DNA of 64,000 nt from JACKJP01 sp050249695 (GCA_050249695.1 JBFWQA010000001.1:434001-498000), one strand, 5' to 3'; numbered from the stretch's first letter, positions 1 through 8,195 are shown. A program made the numbers and translations. Notes: generated by a model not told the origin, from the letters alone.

Positions 1-672
1 GCCCGGGCCGTTGGCGATCGCGATGTCGACATCCTCCATCGTCGCGATGCCGCGCTGCACCGCGCTCAACGCTTCGCGCCAAAGCGCCGATTGCAGTCGG
101 CTGACGAGATGGCCGGGGACTTCCTTGCGCACATGGATCGGCTTCTTGCCGAGCCTGCGGTAGAACGCCATCGCCGCCTCGATCGTCTCTGCCGATGTCT
201 CCTTTCCGCCGACCACTTCGACCGCCGGCGTCAGATGCGGCGGATGGAACGGATGGCCGACGACATAGCGCCCGGGATGCCGGCAGCCCTGCTGCAGCAG
301 GCTCATCGCTATGCCCGATGTGCTCGATGCGATGATGACCTCGGGCGAAGCGACTTCCCCGATTCGTCGCAGCACTGCGCGCTTCAGCTCGGGGCGTTCC
401 GGCAGGTTTTCCTGAACGAATTCGCTCCCTGCCACCGCCTGATCCGGATCCACGTTGAAGGTCCAGTTTTCCGGGGATGCCGACGCGGCAAGGCCGAGTT
501 CCGTCAGCGCCGGCCACGCCGCGGCTATGGCATCGGCGGTCCGCCGCTCGCCATCGGGGTCGGTATCGCAGACCCTGACCCTCAAGCCCCTCGACAGGTA
601 GAAGGCTGCCCAGCTTGCCCCGATCGTCCCCGCGCCGACCACGGCGACGATGTTTATGTCGTTTTCCTTCAT
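1..672 (-). CDS. 3-hydroxyacyl-CoA dehydrogenase family protein (carnitine dehydrogenase-like), 3' end cut by window edge
   Basis: The minus strand reads open from an ATG at 672 to the window edge, about 224 codons, so the C-terminus is missing. Residues 8-14 carry the Rossmann dinucleotide motif VVGAGTIG, and an acidic strand end (CDTDPD) follows, as in NAD-dependent enzymes. Further on are SSTSGI and GHPFHPPHLTPAVEVVGG, typical of the 3-hydroxyacyl-CoA / L-carnitine / lambda-crystallin dehydrogenase group. It should oxidise a 3-hydroxy acid or 3-hydroxyacyl substrate; the exact substrate cannot be read. A purine-rich RBS (GGGGAAGAAGG) precedes the start. It is divergent from the VOC gene, with about 130 bases between them. 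The family is secure; carnitine specificity is only a possibility. Confidence 0.85.
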   Translation of the reverse strand, partial: MKENDINIVAVVGAGTIGASWAAFYLSRGLRVRVCDTDPDGERRTADAIAAAWPALTELGLAASASPENWTFNVDPDQAVAGSEFVQENLPERPELKRAVLRRIGEVASPEVIIASSTSGIAMSLLQQGCRHPGRYVVGHPFHPPHLTPAVEVVGGKETSAETIEAAMAFYRRLGKKPIHVRKEVPGHLVSRLQSALWREALSAVQRGIATMEDVDIAIANGPG

Positions 673-802
673 GCCCTTCTTCCCCGCTTGCCGGACTTGC
701 CGTATCGCACGCGGCCAGGTCCGCTTTCGATTGACACGCTACAGCATGTTGGCTAACTATCCAGTAGAATTATACACCAGTGGGTCATTAAGGGAGGTCC
801 CC

Positions 803-1225
803 ATGAAAATCTGGTTTCATCACCTCAATGTCTGCTCCGCCCAGCAGCCGGAAATGGACAGATTCTACCGCGACCTCCTGCTGATGGATGAAGTGCCGGG
901 CATGGATACGCGGCGCGTCGGCATGAAGGACTACGCCGGCCAGACGACATATCTCACCGACGGTGAAGTCCAGTTCCACATGTCGGAGAAGGATCACCTT
1001 GTCGGCGTGCGCACCGGCCATCCGGTCAATCCGCTCGACCGCGGACACATTGCGTTCCGCACGGACGACCTCGCTTCCTTCAAGAAGCTGCTCGACGAGA
1101 AGGGCGTTCCCTATTCCCACTACGGACAGTGGGCGATGGGCGATTTCGACCAGGTGTTCTTCTTCGATCCGGCCGGCAACGTCATCGAGGTTCACGAGGT
1201 CCGCGAGCACAAGGCGCGCGACTGA
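803..1225 (+). CDS. VOC family (glyoxalase/dioxygenase fold) protein
   Basis: This is a 140-residue single-domain vicinal oxygen chelate protein. A strong RBS (GGGAGG at 793-798) fixes the ATG at 803 rather than the upstream in-frame start. Candidate metal ligands are H7 (HHLNV), H82 (GHIAFRTDD) and E129 (NVIEVHE), placed as in paired beta-alpha-beta-beta-beta modules. FFFDPAGNVIEV is the characteristic C-terminal VOC strand. Members include glyoxalase I, extradiol dioxygenases and fosfomycin-resistance enzymes, so the reaction cannot be assigned. It shares a divergent promoter region with the hydroxyacyl-CoA dehydrogenase gene and may act in the same catabolic context; that is inference. Confidence 0.85.
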   Translation: MKIWFHHLNVCSAQQPEMDRFYRDLLLMDEVPGMDTRRVGMKDYAGQTTYLTDGEVQFHMSEKDHLVGVRTGHPVNPLDRGHIAFRTDDLASFKKLLDEKGVPYSHYGQWAMGDFDQVFFFDPAGNVIEVHEVREHKARD

Positions 1226-1465
1226 AAAAGGTCCAACGTGTGGACCGTAGCACCGCCGAGCTTCACCAGCCCGCTAACGAGTACGATGAAACAGGATGAC
1301 GGCATCGCTCCGATGCCGTAGGTCTGTTGAATGCCAGTTTCGTTCAATGATAGCGGCGCTGGAGCTACGAGTCCCGGCCGGTTCCAGGCTGGCTAAGACC
1401 GTCTAAGCATGTCTAGGGGAGAAGAAACCAGGACCTGCACGGTCAAAGCCGCTACTCGCACTCGT

Positions 1466-1810
1466 TCAGCTATCCGCCAATACGACAAAGACCTCACCAC
1501 CGAAGTCGATATTACCATCAGAATTGCTGATCTTCACGATGCGATTGTTATCGATATGGACGTAGCAGTTCCATTCCTCGTCGGTGTCTCGTCCGAGCTG
1601 GCATCGCTCGCAAGGGGTCGCGACCATACCATCGGCGACCACCTTCTTGAACCTTAGTCCCTCCGCAGTCACGGGAGCCCACCGCATTTCATCGCCCATT
1701 GCATAGGGATGTTGTCGGGGCTCTCCGTACCAGAACTGCACGTCTATTTGTTGCTGCATTCCGCATCGTGGGCAGGTCAGCCGGCCATGAATGTAATCGA
1801 CCAGCGCCAT
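1466..1810 (-). CDS. small hypothetical zinc-ribbon protein
   Basis: 114 residues with two CxxC knuckles, C13/C16 (CPRC) and C67/C70 (CERC), that together could bind one zinc. A GAGGTG RBS sits 4-5 bases before the ATG at 1810. The 240 bases downstream (1226-1465) hold no gene I can see. I do not recognise a named family. The knuckle spacing (50 residues) and a C-terminal half rich in beta-like segments (NCYVHIDNNRIVKI) suggest a small structural zinc ribbon. It faces the same way as the neighbouring TFIIB-type zinc-finger gene. It could be a minor regulator or an orphan; no function is proposed. Confidence 0.6.
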   Translation of the reverse strand: MALVDYIHGRLTCPRCGMQQQIDVQFWYGEPRQHPYAMGDEMRWAPVTAEGLRFKKVVADGMVATPCERCQLGRDTDEEWNCYVHIDNNRIVKISNSDGNIDFGGEVFVVLADS

Positions 1811-1959
1811 CGGGCACCTCGGATCTTTCGATAATCACGAAGCGTCAATTTGCACGGCATGTTGGATAACCGCAAAGGCATTCGGGTCGCGTACACGAGG
1901 CAGGATGGAATTGAGGCGTGATGTTTGCGGCGACGGTCGGGAAACCGCCGCGCAACGCA

Positions 1960-2199
1960 TCAGAAATCGAACAGCTCGCTGAGGAAGGATTCCCGCTTCT
2001 TCTTGCGGTACTGGCCTTGCTGGTGCGGCACGCCGCTGTCGCGTGGCGGGCGGTCAGGCTGCGCTTGCGCCGAGCGCTCGATGATCTTGTCGAGTTCGCC
2101 GCGGTCAAGCCAGACGCCGCGGCACTTTGGACAATAGTCGATCTCGACGCCGTTACGTTCGGTCATGGCGAGCTGTTCGTCGTCGACCGGACATTTCAT
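1960..2199 (-). CDS. zf-TFIIB domain-containing protein
   Basis: 79 residues. The start at 2199 is chosen over an upstream GTG because GGAGG lies 7-8 bases before it. The N-terminal half is a TFIIB-type zinc finger: MKCPVD at the start, then YCPKCRGVWLDRGEL with C23 and C26. The first knuckle has Cys then Asp (CPVD), a variant common in this bacterial family. The rest is a charged, probably disordered linker ending in an aromatic/acidic tail (FLSELFDF). Bacterial members are small single-domain proteins of unknown function; no DNA binding should be assumed from the name. The family call is reliable. Confidence 0.85.
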   Translation of the reverse strand: MKCPVDDEQLAMTERNGVEIDYCPKCRGVWLDRGELDKIIERSAQAQPDRPPRDSGVPHQQGQYRKKKRESFLSELFDF

Positions 2200-2414
2200 C
2201 ACCAATCCTCCTGCCTGTACCACTCAGGTTTGTGGATATGGTGCCGAGCGAAATGCGGTGCAACAGGCGGCACGGTCGTTGAATTCCGCACCGAAGCGGA
2301 GGGGAGCCGAACCACCGTCGGGCCGCGGCTCATCCCGAACTCGTGAGTGGACAACCACGCCCAGTCTTGTGACCATGCGGTCTTGATTTACTCTCCGCAT
2401 GGAGCCGTGCCGAG

Positions 2415-3281
2415 ATGGTCGAAGCCCGTCAGGAACTTGCCGACAGCAGAGACTCCGGCACGGTCGTAAAGCGGCATCGTCTTTCCACCCGCCTGTGGCA
2501 CTGGGGCAATGTCGTCGTGCTGTTCATCATGCTGATGAGCGGCCTGATGATCTTCAACGCGCATCCGCGGCTCTACTGGGGTCAGTACGGCGCCAATCCC
2601 GATCATGCATGGCTGGAGATCGGCTCCGGCCGCAACGGCGGGGGCAGTCGCGCCGGCTTCCTGAGGATCGGCGACGCGACGATTGAGACGACGGGCATTC
2701 TCGGCCTTTCCCGCGATGGACGCGGACAGCTTTCCGCCATCGCGTTTCCCGGCTGGGCGACGATTCCCTCGACCTACGACCTTGCCCTTTCGCGGCGCTG
2801 GCATCTGACGTTCGCATGGTTCTTCGCGCTCGGGATCGTGATCTATCTGCTGATCAGCCTCGCCAACCGCCATCTGTGGCGCGATATTGTTCCCGCTGCC
2901 CGCGAACTCGGCCCCCGCAGCCTGTGGGAGACGGTCAAACACCATGCGATGCTGCGCTTTCCCGGGGGCGAGGAGGCGCGGCACTACAACGTGCTCCAGA
3001 AACTCAGTTATTTTGCGGTTCTGGTGCTCTTCATCCCGATCATGGTGCTGACCGGTCTCACCATGTCACCCGCCATGGATGCCACATGGCCGTGGCTGCT
3101 TGATATGTTCGGCGGCCGCCAGTCGGCGCGATCGATCCATTTCATCGTGGCCGCGCTGCTGGTCGTCTTCATCGTCGTCCATCTTCTGATGGTGGTGCTT
3201 GCCGGCCCGGTAAACGAAATCCGGTCCATGATTACCGGGCGCTACAGGCTGCCGAAGGAAAAGGGCCGATGCGCAAGCTGA
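2415..3281 (+). CDS. di-haem cytochrome b561-type membrane subunit
   Basis: 288 residues with four hydrophobic segments (about 30-50, 131-150, 197-216, 240-262). Candidate haem ligands are H29 (RLWHWGN), H130 (RRWH), H242 and H256 (IHFIVAALLVVFIVVH), the pattern of the NiFe-hydrogenase/formate dehydrogenase/thiosulfate reductase cytochrome b group. The loop between helices 1 and 2 (residues 50-120) is unusually long. The next gene overlaps it by 13 bases and encodes a molybdopterin protein, so this subunit most likely carries electrons between that enzyme and the quinone pool. It is analogous in role to MsrQ/YedZ but a different sequence type. Confidence 0.88.
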   Translation: MVEARQELADSRDSGTVVKRHRLSTRLWHWGNVVVLFIMLMSGLMIFNAHPRLYWGQYGANPDHAWLEIGSGRNGGGSRAGFLRIGDATIETTGILGLSRDGRGQLSAIAFPGWATIPSTYDLALSRRWHLTFAWFFALGIVIYLLISLANRHLWRDIVPAARELGPRSLWETVKHHAMLRFPGGEEARHYNVLQKLSYFAVLVLFIPIMVLTGLTMSPAMDATWPWLLDMFGGRQSARSIHFIVAALLVVFIVVHLLMVVLAGPVNEIRSMITGRYRLPKEKGRCAS

Positions 3282-4033
3282 TCACCCGCCGCAGGCTAAT
3301 CGCCTCCATCGGCGCCGGCGGCGCCGGGCTCACGCTTGCCGGCTGCGACCGGCTCGGCGCGACCCAGACCTTCGGCGAGGAGTTCCTGTCCTACGGCAAC
3401 TGGCTCTCCTACCGGGTGCACCGGCTGATCGGCGCATCGTCCATGGCGCGCGAATATTCGGCATCGGAAATGTCGCCGACCTTTCGCACCAACGGCAGTA
3501 CCGAGCCGCTGTCCGGCGAGTATCAGCAACTTGCCGCGAACGGCTTTGCCGGCTGGCGGCTCAAGGTCGAGGGCCGCGTGCGGGCGCAGAAGTCGTTCTC
3601 GCTGGCCGACCTCATGGCGATGCCGGCGCGCAGCCAGATCACCCGGCACGATTGCGTCGAGGGCTGGAGCGCCATCGGCAAGTGGACCGGTGTGCAGCTC
3701 GCCAGGGTGCTGGACGAGGCCGGGCTGATGCCCGATGCGCGATACATCGTCTTTCACTGCGCCGACAATATCGGGCTCAGTACCTATTACGAGAGTATCG
3801 ATCTCGTTGACGCCTACCACCCGCAGACGATTCTGGCCTACGGCATGAACGGTGCCGTGCTGCCCATAGGGCACGGCGCGCCGATCCGGCTTCGGGTGGA
3901 ACGACAGCTTGGCTACAAGCACGCGAAATTCGTCATGCGGATCGAGGCGGTCCGCGATCTGTCCGAAGTCGGACTGGGCAAGGGCGGCTACTGGGAGGAT
4001 GCTGCCGGCTATGACTGGTACGCGGGAATCTGA
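3269..4033 (+). CDS. sulfite-oxidase-family molybdopterin-dependent oxidoreductase, exported
   Basis: 254 residues. The N-terminus has a TRRR signal followed by a hydrophobic stretch and LAGC (C26), so it may be a Tat-exported protein or lipoprotein. The Mo-coordinating cysteine is probably C129 in RHDCVEGWSAIGKWTG, the hallmark of the sulfite oxidase/MsrP molybdopterin domain. GHGAPIRLRVERQLGYKHAKF is the usual C-terminal conserved block, shortened here. There is no cytochrome or dimerisation domain. Overlap with the cytochrome b gene argues for one complex at the periplasmic face. The substrate is unknown; MsrP-like sulfoxide reduction is possible but not shown. Confidence 0.88.
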   Translation: MRKLITRRRLIASIGAGGAGLTLAGCDRLGATQTFGEEFLSYGNWLSYRVHRLIGASSMAREYSASEMSPTFRTNGSTEPLSGEYQQLAANGFAGWRLKVEGRVRAQKSFSLADLMAMPARSQITRHDCVEGWSAIGKWTGVQLARVLDEAGLMPDARYIVFHCADNIGLSTYYESIDLVDAYHPQTILAYGMNGAVLPIGHGAPIRLRVERQLGYKHAKFVMRIEAVRDLSEVGLGKGGYWEDAAGYDWYAGI

Positions 4034-4039
4034 TCTCAG

Positions 4040-5446
4040 ATGCCGGTTGCCCGAGGATCGCATGTCAGCCAGAATCCGGCGGTGATGAAACTGTTCGTTC
4101 CACCGACCGTTCCGCCACCCGCACGGCCGCTCGGCGTATTTGCCAGCCTGCGGGCCGTACGACAGAACGTCCTCGCCATCCTGCCGGAGCTTTCCTTCGA
4201 CCAGCCGATCGTCACGGGGCGGACCGGCCCGGCGCGCTGGCACATGGTGCAGGGGCCTGAAGGTCTGCGGCGCATCTTTCTGGACAATGCGGACAATTAT
4301 CCGAAGTCGGAAGTCATGATCCGGATGCTCCGCCCCGCCGTCGGTTCCAGTCTCTTCACTTCGGAGGGGGCGGACTGGCGCTGGCAGCGCCGCGCCATCG
4401 CGCCGGTCTTCACCGCCCGCAATGTCGACGCGCTGGCGCCGGTGATGACCGAGACGGCCGAGCGGGCCAGCCGCCGCATCGCCGGGGGCAACGGCCCGGT
4501 CGAGATGGTGGGCCAGATGCTGTCGGCGACCTTCGACGTCATCTGCGAGGTCGCGCTATCGGGGCGCGAGCATTTCGACGCGGATGCCTATGGTGCGGCG
4601 ATCACCCGGTATTTCCTGACCGTCGGGCGCGCCTCGCTGCTCGATTTCCTGGAAGTTCCGCACTGGATACCGCGGCCGGGCGAACTCCTCGCGCGCGGCT
4701 GCATCCGCACCATGCATGACATGGTCTCACGGGCGATCGAGGCGCGGCGCGCCGGAACGCGGGGAGAAGGCGACAGGGATCTGCTCGATCACATGATCGC
4801 GGCGGGCGACCCCGAGACCGGGCGCCGGATGAGCCCCCGCGATCTGCTGCACAACATGCAGTTCTTCATCGTCGCGGGCCACGAGACGACGGCGCTGGCG
4901 CTTTCATGGTCGCTGTTCCTGCTCGCCAATGCCCCCGAGGTTCAGGAAGCGGCGCGCGCACAGGCTTCGCGCGTGCTGGGAGATCGCGCCGCCGGTGCCG
5001 GCGATCTGGACGCGATGCCGCTGATCGAACAGATACTCGAGGAAGCAATGCGCCTCTATCCGCCGGTCGGACTGCTGGCGCGAAACGTGCTCGCGCCGGA
5101 TCGTCTTTATGACCGGGAGATCGAGCCGGGGGATACGGTGTTTCTCAATCTCTACGCGCTGCATCGCCACAGGCTTCTGTGGGACCAGCCCGCCGCCTTC
5201 GACCCCTCCCGCTTCGATGCGGCGCGTGCAGCCGCGCGCGATCGTTACACGTTTCTGCCGTTCGGCGCGGGCCCGAGGATCTGCGTTGGCGCGAATTTCG
5301 CGATGATGCAGGCGCGCATCATCCTCGCCACGCTGCTGGCGCGCTTCCGCTTCACCCCCGCGGGCGCAGCGCCGGCGCCGGTCATGCACATGACGATACG
5401 GCCCGAGCCAGGGGTCCTGCTCAGGGCCGAGCCGCTGAAGCGTTGA
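4040..5446 (+). CDS. cytochrome P450 (fatty-acid-hydroxylase-like class)
   Basis: 468 residues. The I-helix oxygen-activation motif AGHETT is at 279-284, the K-helix ExxR at 335-338 (EAMR), and the haem loop FGAGPRICVGANFA holds the ligand Cys415. The PRICVG loop and the Trp/Arg-rich C-helix (DWRWQRRAI) resemble CYP4/CYP102-like enzymes more than the soluble actinobacterial CYP105 type. It starts 6 bases after the molybdopterin gene, so the three genes from 2415 are probably one transcript. An internal ATG at 4085 is an alternative start. No redox partner is encoded next to it. Substrate unknown. Confidence 0.93.
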   Translation: MPVARGSHVSQNPAVMKLFVPPTVPPPARPLGVFASLRAVRQNVLAILPELSFDQPIVTGRTGPARWHMVQGPEGLRRIFLDNADNYPKSEVMIRMLRPAVGSSLFTSEGADWRWQRRAIAPVFTARNVDALAPVMTETAERASRRIAGGNGPVEMVGQMLSATFDVICEVALSGREHFDADAYGAAITRYFLTVGRASLLDFLEVPHWIPRPGELLARGCIRTMHDMVSRAIEARRAGTRGEGDRDLLDHMIAAGDPETGRRMSPRDLLHNMQFFIVAGHETTALALSWSLFLLANAPEVQEAARAQASRVLGDRAAGAGDLDAMPLIEQILEEAMRLYPPVGLLARNVLAPDRLYDREIEPGDTVFLNLYALHRHRLLWDQPAAFDPSRFDAARAAARDRYTFLPFGAGPRICVGANFAMMQARIILATLLARFRFTPAGAAPAPVMHMTIRPEPGVLLRAEPLKR

Positions 5447-5451
5447 TCGCG

Positions 5452-5607
5452 CTACGAGGCGTTGAAAAGATTTGGAAAAAGACCAGTGAGGCCGACGAAG
5501 ATAAGATAGGCCGCCACCACGTAGTTCAGCACGCGCGGCACGAACAGTATAATCAGACCCGCGATCAATGCGACGAGCGGTTGCAATGCGATGGTTTCGA
5601 TGTTCAC
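5452..5607 (-). CDS. DUF3096 small membrane protein, GTG start
   Basis: A 51-residue frame starts with GTG at 5607, preceded by GGAGG at 8 bases. The product begins MNIETIALQPLVALIAG, continues as one long hydrophobic segment with LIILFVPRVLNYVVAAYL, and ends LTGLFPNLFNAS. This is the whole-protein signature of DUF3096, a one- or two-helix inner membrane protein seen in many proteobacteria; its function is not known. It is convergent with the P450 and stops 5 bases beyond that gene. Genes this short with GTG starts are easily missed by automatic calling. Its own promoter is not evident. Confidence 0.85.
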   Translation of the reverse strand: MNIETIALQPLVALIAGLIILFVPRVLNYVVAAYLIFVGLTGLFPNLFNAS

Positions 5608-5656
5608 AGGCCTGACCTCCGATGATTAGCCGGAGGCTAAATTCACGACGCCCTGA

Positions 5657-6040
5657 TCAGTTCCATACCTGCGGTGACGCATGATGGCTGGAAATGCGCC
5701 AGGCGCCTTTTTCCCTGACGATCACGAATGTGAAGCGCACCGGCCCGAGCGCCGCGCCATCGATCTTGAAACGGCCGATCAGCGCGCTGCTGATGGCATC
5801 GTCGGTGAGTCTGATCGCCTCGATATCGGTGAACTCCACCTCAGCGCTGTCACGCGCCGGCAGCGAACTGAAGTAGTAAAGCGCGCCTTCGCGGCCCCGC
5901 AGCAATTCAGGCTTCGATCCGTAAAAGAATGCGTCCTGCGTGTAGAGCGACGACAGGGCCTGCGGATCGTTTCTCACAAAGGCCTCCGCCCACGCGCCGG
6001 TCACTTCCCGCACAGGCTCTTTCGGTCCTTGGCTCGTCAT
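5657..6040 (-). CDS. SnoaL/NTF2-like family protein
   Basis: 127 residues with the cone-shaped NTF2-like pattern: an N-terminal helix (VTGAWAEAFVRNDPQALSSL), the YTQDAFFYGS strand, the GREGALYYFSSL helix, then long antiparallel strands ending RFTFVIVREKGAWRISSHHAS. This matches the SgcJ/EcaC or calcium/calmodulin kinase II association-like subfamily. Such proteins are small hydrolases, isomerases or binding scaffolds, and no catalytic residue can be assigned safely. The RBS GGAGGAA lies 10 bases before the ATG. It is divergent from the second P450 gene and might act in the same pathway. Confidence 0.82.
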   Translation of the reverse strand: MTSQGPKEPVREVTGAWAEAFVRNDPQALSSLYTQDAFFYGSKPELLRGREGALYYFSSLPARDSAEVEFTDIEAIRLTDDAISSALIGRFKIDGAALGPVRFTFVIVREKGAWRISSHHASPQVWN

Positions 6041-6154
6041 CGCTGTCGTTCCTCCAGTATTGTTGCTTCACTTTCTAGACCGTTTCGCGCGTCGGTCAAC
6101 AATGTCATGCCGGCGTCATCTGCAAGGTGCCGGAGATAGGTCAGCATCATAGTC

Positions 6155-6183
6155 TTGACAGAAAAAGGACGCTCATCAATGGT
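6155..6183 (+). promoter_or_regulatory. candidate sigma70 promoter for the P450-ferredoxin operon
   Basis: A perfect -35 hexamer TTGACA (6155-6160) is followed after 17 bases by AATGGT (6178-6183), a weak -10 match. A start near 6190 would leave a leader of about 45 bases before the P450 RBS. It lies in the divergent spacer between the NTF2-like gene and the P450. The -10 quality is the weak point. Confidence 0.4.
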
Positions 6184-6234
6184 TGGGCCAATTAAATGAC
6201 AAGCCGAATAAATCGGCCGTGAAGGAGGAACAAG

Positions 6235-7461
6235 ATGACGGAAAAGCAGGAGAGCGCTCCATCCTTTCCAATGAAGAGGTGTCCATTCTCGCCTCCGCCG
6301 GAATATGAGCAGCTGCGCAAACGAGAGCCGATAGCGCCGATCACGATGCCGGACGGCAGCCATGCGTGGCTGATGACACGCTATGAGGATGTGCGCCGCG
6401 TACTAAGCGATCCGCGATTCTCGACCAATCCCAAATCGCCGGGCTACCCGGCGATTTCGCCCGCCCGGATTGCGCAACTCCAGAGTGAAAATCCGCAGCC
6501 GTTCATCCGGTTGGACCCACCGGATCATACGCGCTACCGGCGCATGCTGACAGCGGAATTCGTCTACGCGCACATCGAGTCCATGCGGCCGACAATCGAA
6601 AAGAGAGTCACCGAACTGCTCGATGACATCGAGGCAAAAGGCCCCCCCAGCGATTTCCTCCAGGATTTTGGTCTGGCCCTGCCGACAAGTGTGATCTCTG
6701 ATATTCTCGGCGTGCCCTATGGCGACCGCGAATTCTTTCAGGAGCGCAGCAAGGCCAAGCTGAACATGACGCTCGATCCGGCCGAAGCCGCAAAAGCGAC
6801 ATTGGATATGCGCGAGTTTCTTGATGCGTTGTATGGGGAGAAACTCAAGACGGTCGACGAGTCCGACGATCTGATCAGTCGTCTGATCAAGACTCGTGTC
6901 CAGACCGGGGAAATCAGTCGTCAGGATGCGGTGGCGATGATCGATCTTCTGCTGATCGCCGGGCACGAGACGACGTCCAACATGATCTGCCTCGGCATAT
7001 TGTCGCTCCTCATGCACCCAGATCAGAAAGATGCGATGGTCGCGGACCCGTCGCTGGTCGATGATGCGGTGGAGGAAATGCTGCGGTATCATACGATCCT
7101 GCACTATGTGGGGCCGCGTGTCGCAACAGATGATGTGGTAGTCGGGGGGCACCAGTTCCGAAAGGGCGATGGGGTGCTGGCGATGATAAGCGCGGCCAAC
7201 CGGGATCCATCGATCTTTCCCGAACCGGACAAGTTCGATATCCGACGCCGTACGCGCGGGCATGTCGGTTTTGGTTTTGGCGTGCATCAGTGCCTCGGAC
7301 AGCCGCTGGCCCGAGTTGAAATGCAAAGCGTCTTCAAAGTGCTCTTCCAGCGCTTTCCGGACCTGAAGCTGGCGGTTCCGCTTGAGGAAATCGAATTCAA
7401 CACCAACGCGGTTGTCTATGGCATCGCAGCGTTGCCCCTGACGTGGACGCCCAGAAAATGA
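6235..7461 (+). CDS. cytochrome P450 (soluble bacterial class I, CYP105-like)
   Basis: 408 residues, the usual length for soluble bacterial P450s. AGHETT at 242-247, ExxR at 281-284 (EMLR) and the haem loop FGFGVHQCLGQPLAR with Cys353 are all intact; the C-helix segment LDPPDHTRYRRML is the hallmark of the CYP105/107-type group. The RBS AAGGAGG lies 7-8 bases before the ATG. The ferredoxin gene overlaps its stop by 4 bases (ATGA), so the pair is translationally coupled and the ferredoxin is its probable electron donor. No ferredoxin reductase is in the window. Substrate unknown. Confidence 0.95.
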   Translation: MTEKQESAPSFPMKRCPFSPPPEYEQLRKREPIAPITMPDGSHAWLMTRYEDVRRVLSDPRFSTNPKSPGYPAISPARIAQLQSENPQPFIRLDPPDHTRYRRMLTAEFVYAHIESMRPTIEKRVTELLDDIEAKGPPSDFLQDFGLALPTSVISDILGVPYGDREFFQERSKAKLNMTLDPAEAAKATLDMREFLDALYGEKLKTVDESDDLISRLIKTRVQTGEISRQDAVAMIDLLLIAGHETTSNMICLGILSLLMHPDQKDAMVADPSLVDDAVEEMLRYHTILHYVGPRVATDDVVVGGHQFRKGDGVLAMISAANRDPSIFPEPDKFDIRRRTRGHVGFGFGVHQCLGQPLARVEMQSVFKVLFQRFPDLKLAVPLEEIEFNTNAVVYGIAALPLTWTPRK

Positions 7462-7658
7462 CGAAACGCGTGACCGTGGAACAGGAAAAATGCGTTGGTA
7501 GCGGCCAATGCGTCATGACCGCGCCGAAGGTTTTTGCGCAGGATGAAACCCTGGGGCTGGTGGTCGTTATCGATGAGACGCCACCCGCCTCAGAACACGA
7601 TGCTGTCCGGGATGCCGTTCTCACATGCCCGGTCCAGTGCATCCATTTCGATGAGTGA
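7458..7658 (+). CDS. [3Fe-4S]-type ferredoxin, P450 redox partner
   Basis: 66 residues from an ATG overlapping the P450 stop codon; an in-frame upstream start lies inside the P450 and is less likely. The cluster ligands are C12, C18 and C57 in CVGSGQC and LTCPVQC, the C-x5-C...C-P spacing of actinobacterial 3Fe-4S ferredoxins that serve P450s. TAPKVFAQDE is the conserved segment after the second cysteine. A fourth cysteine, C61, stands where most relatives have alanine, leaving open whether it affects cluster type. It is a soluble cytoplasmic one-electron carrier. Confidence 0.93.
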   Translation: MTKRVTVEQEKCVGSGQCVMTAPKVFAQDETLGLVVVIDETPPASEHDAVRDAVLTCPVQCIHFDE

Positions 7659-7698
7659 ATGACGTCGGGCAGTCGTGCATTGCATTATCGGTAACAAA

Positions 7699-7725
7699 GA
7701 TGCCCCGGCGACGAGCCGGGGCATC
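7699..7725. terminator. hairpin terminator between convergent genes
   Basis: An 11-bp perfect stem, GATGCCCCGGC (7699-7709) with GCCGGGGCATC (7715-7725), closes a 5-base loop. Read on the minus strand it is followed by TTTGTT, so it best fits termination of the minus-strand gene at 7764-8195; it may also stop the P450-ferredoxin transcript. Confidence 0.8.
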
Positions 7726-7763
7726 TGGTCGTCCAATAAAGGTCTTGGGAAGCCTTCGTTGGA

Positions 7764-8195
7764 TCAGCCTTCGTAGCCGACCCGCGCAACCATGTCGCGC
7801 AGCGCCCGATACTCGATCTCCTGCAGCGATCCGCCCTGTCTTTGGGAAGTGTCCATCGCCTCATGGCGGATAGCGTCCGTCCGTTTCAGAAGTTCGCGTG
7901 CGGACGCCGCGCTCAACGCGCCGGAACGGCTTTTGGCGGAAATGTCCGCCTCAACCTTGTTGACCGATTGCAGCACGGCGGACAGACGATTGGTCTCGGT
8001 GGGGACCTGATCGTTGACGGCCTTTGCGGGGGCGAACGGTGCAACGGCGGATTCCGGCGCGGTGACCGCGGCGTTCGGGATAAGGGCGCTGGCTTCGCCT
8101 TCCTGATAGTCACCGCCGGCCATGGCGGCGACGGGGGCGAGGGTCAGTGCACCAAGCAGTGCGACGGCTGTCGCTTTGGATTTGAAAGAGCGCAT
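7764..8195 (-). CDS. secreted hypothetical protein
   Basis: 143 residues. Residues 1-27 are a clear Sec signal peptide: basic MRSFKSK, the hydrophobic core AVALLGALTLAPVAA, and a cleavage site after AMA. The mature part is Ala-rich and low complexity for about 40 residues, then predicted helical (LSAVLQSVNKVEADI ... ARELLKRTDAIRHEAMD) with a QGGSLQEIEYRALRDM tail. No cysteine or metal motif is visible, and I do not recognise a family. It is a short periplasmic helical protein with its own terminator and an isolated promoter region, suggesting a single-gene unit. Confidence 0.75.
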   Translation of the reverse strand: MRSFKSKATAVALLGALTLAPVAAMAGGDYQEGEASALIPNAAVTAPESAVAPFAPAKAVNDQVPTETNRLSAVLQSVNKVEADISAKSRSGALSAASARELLKRTDAIRHEAMDTSQRQGGSLQEIEYRALRDMVARVGYEG

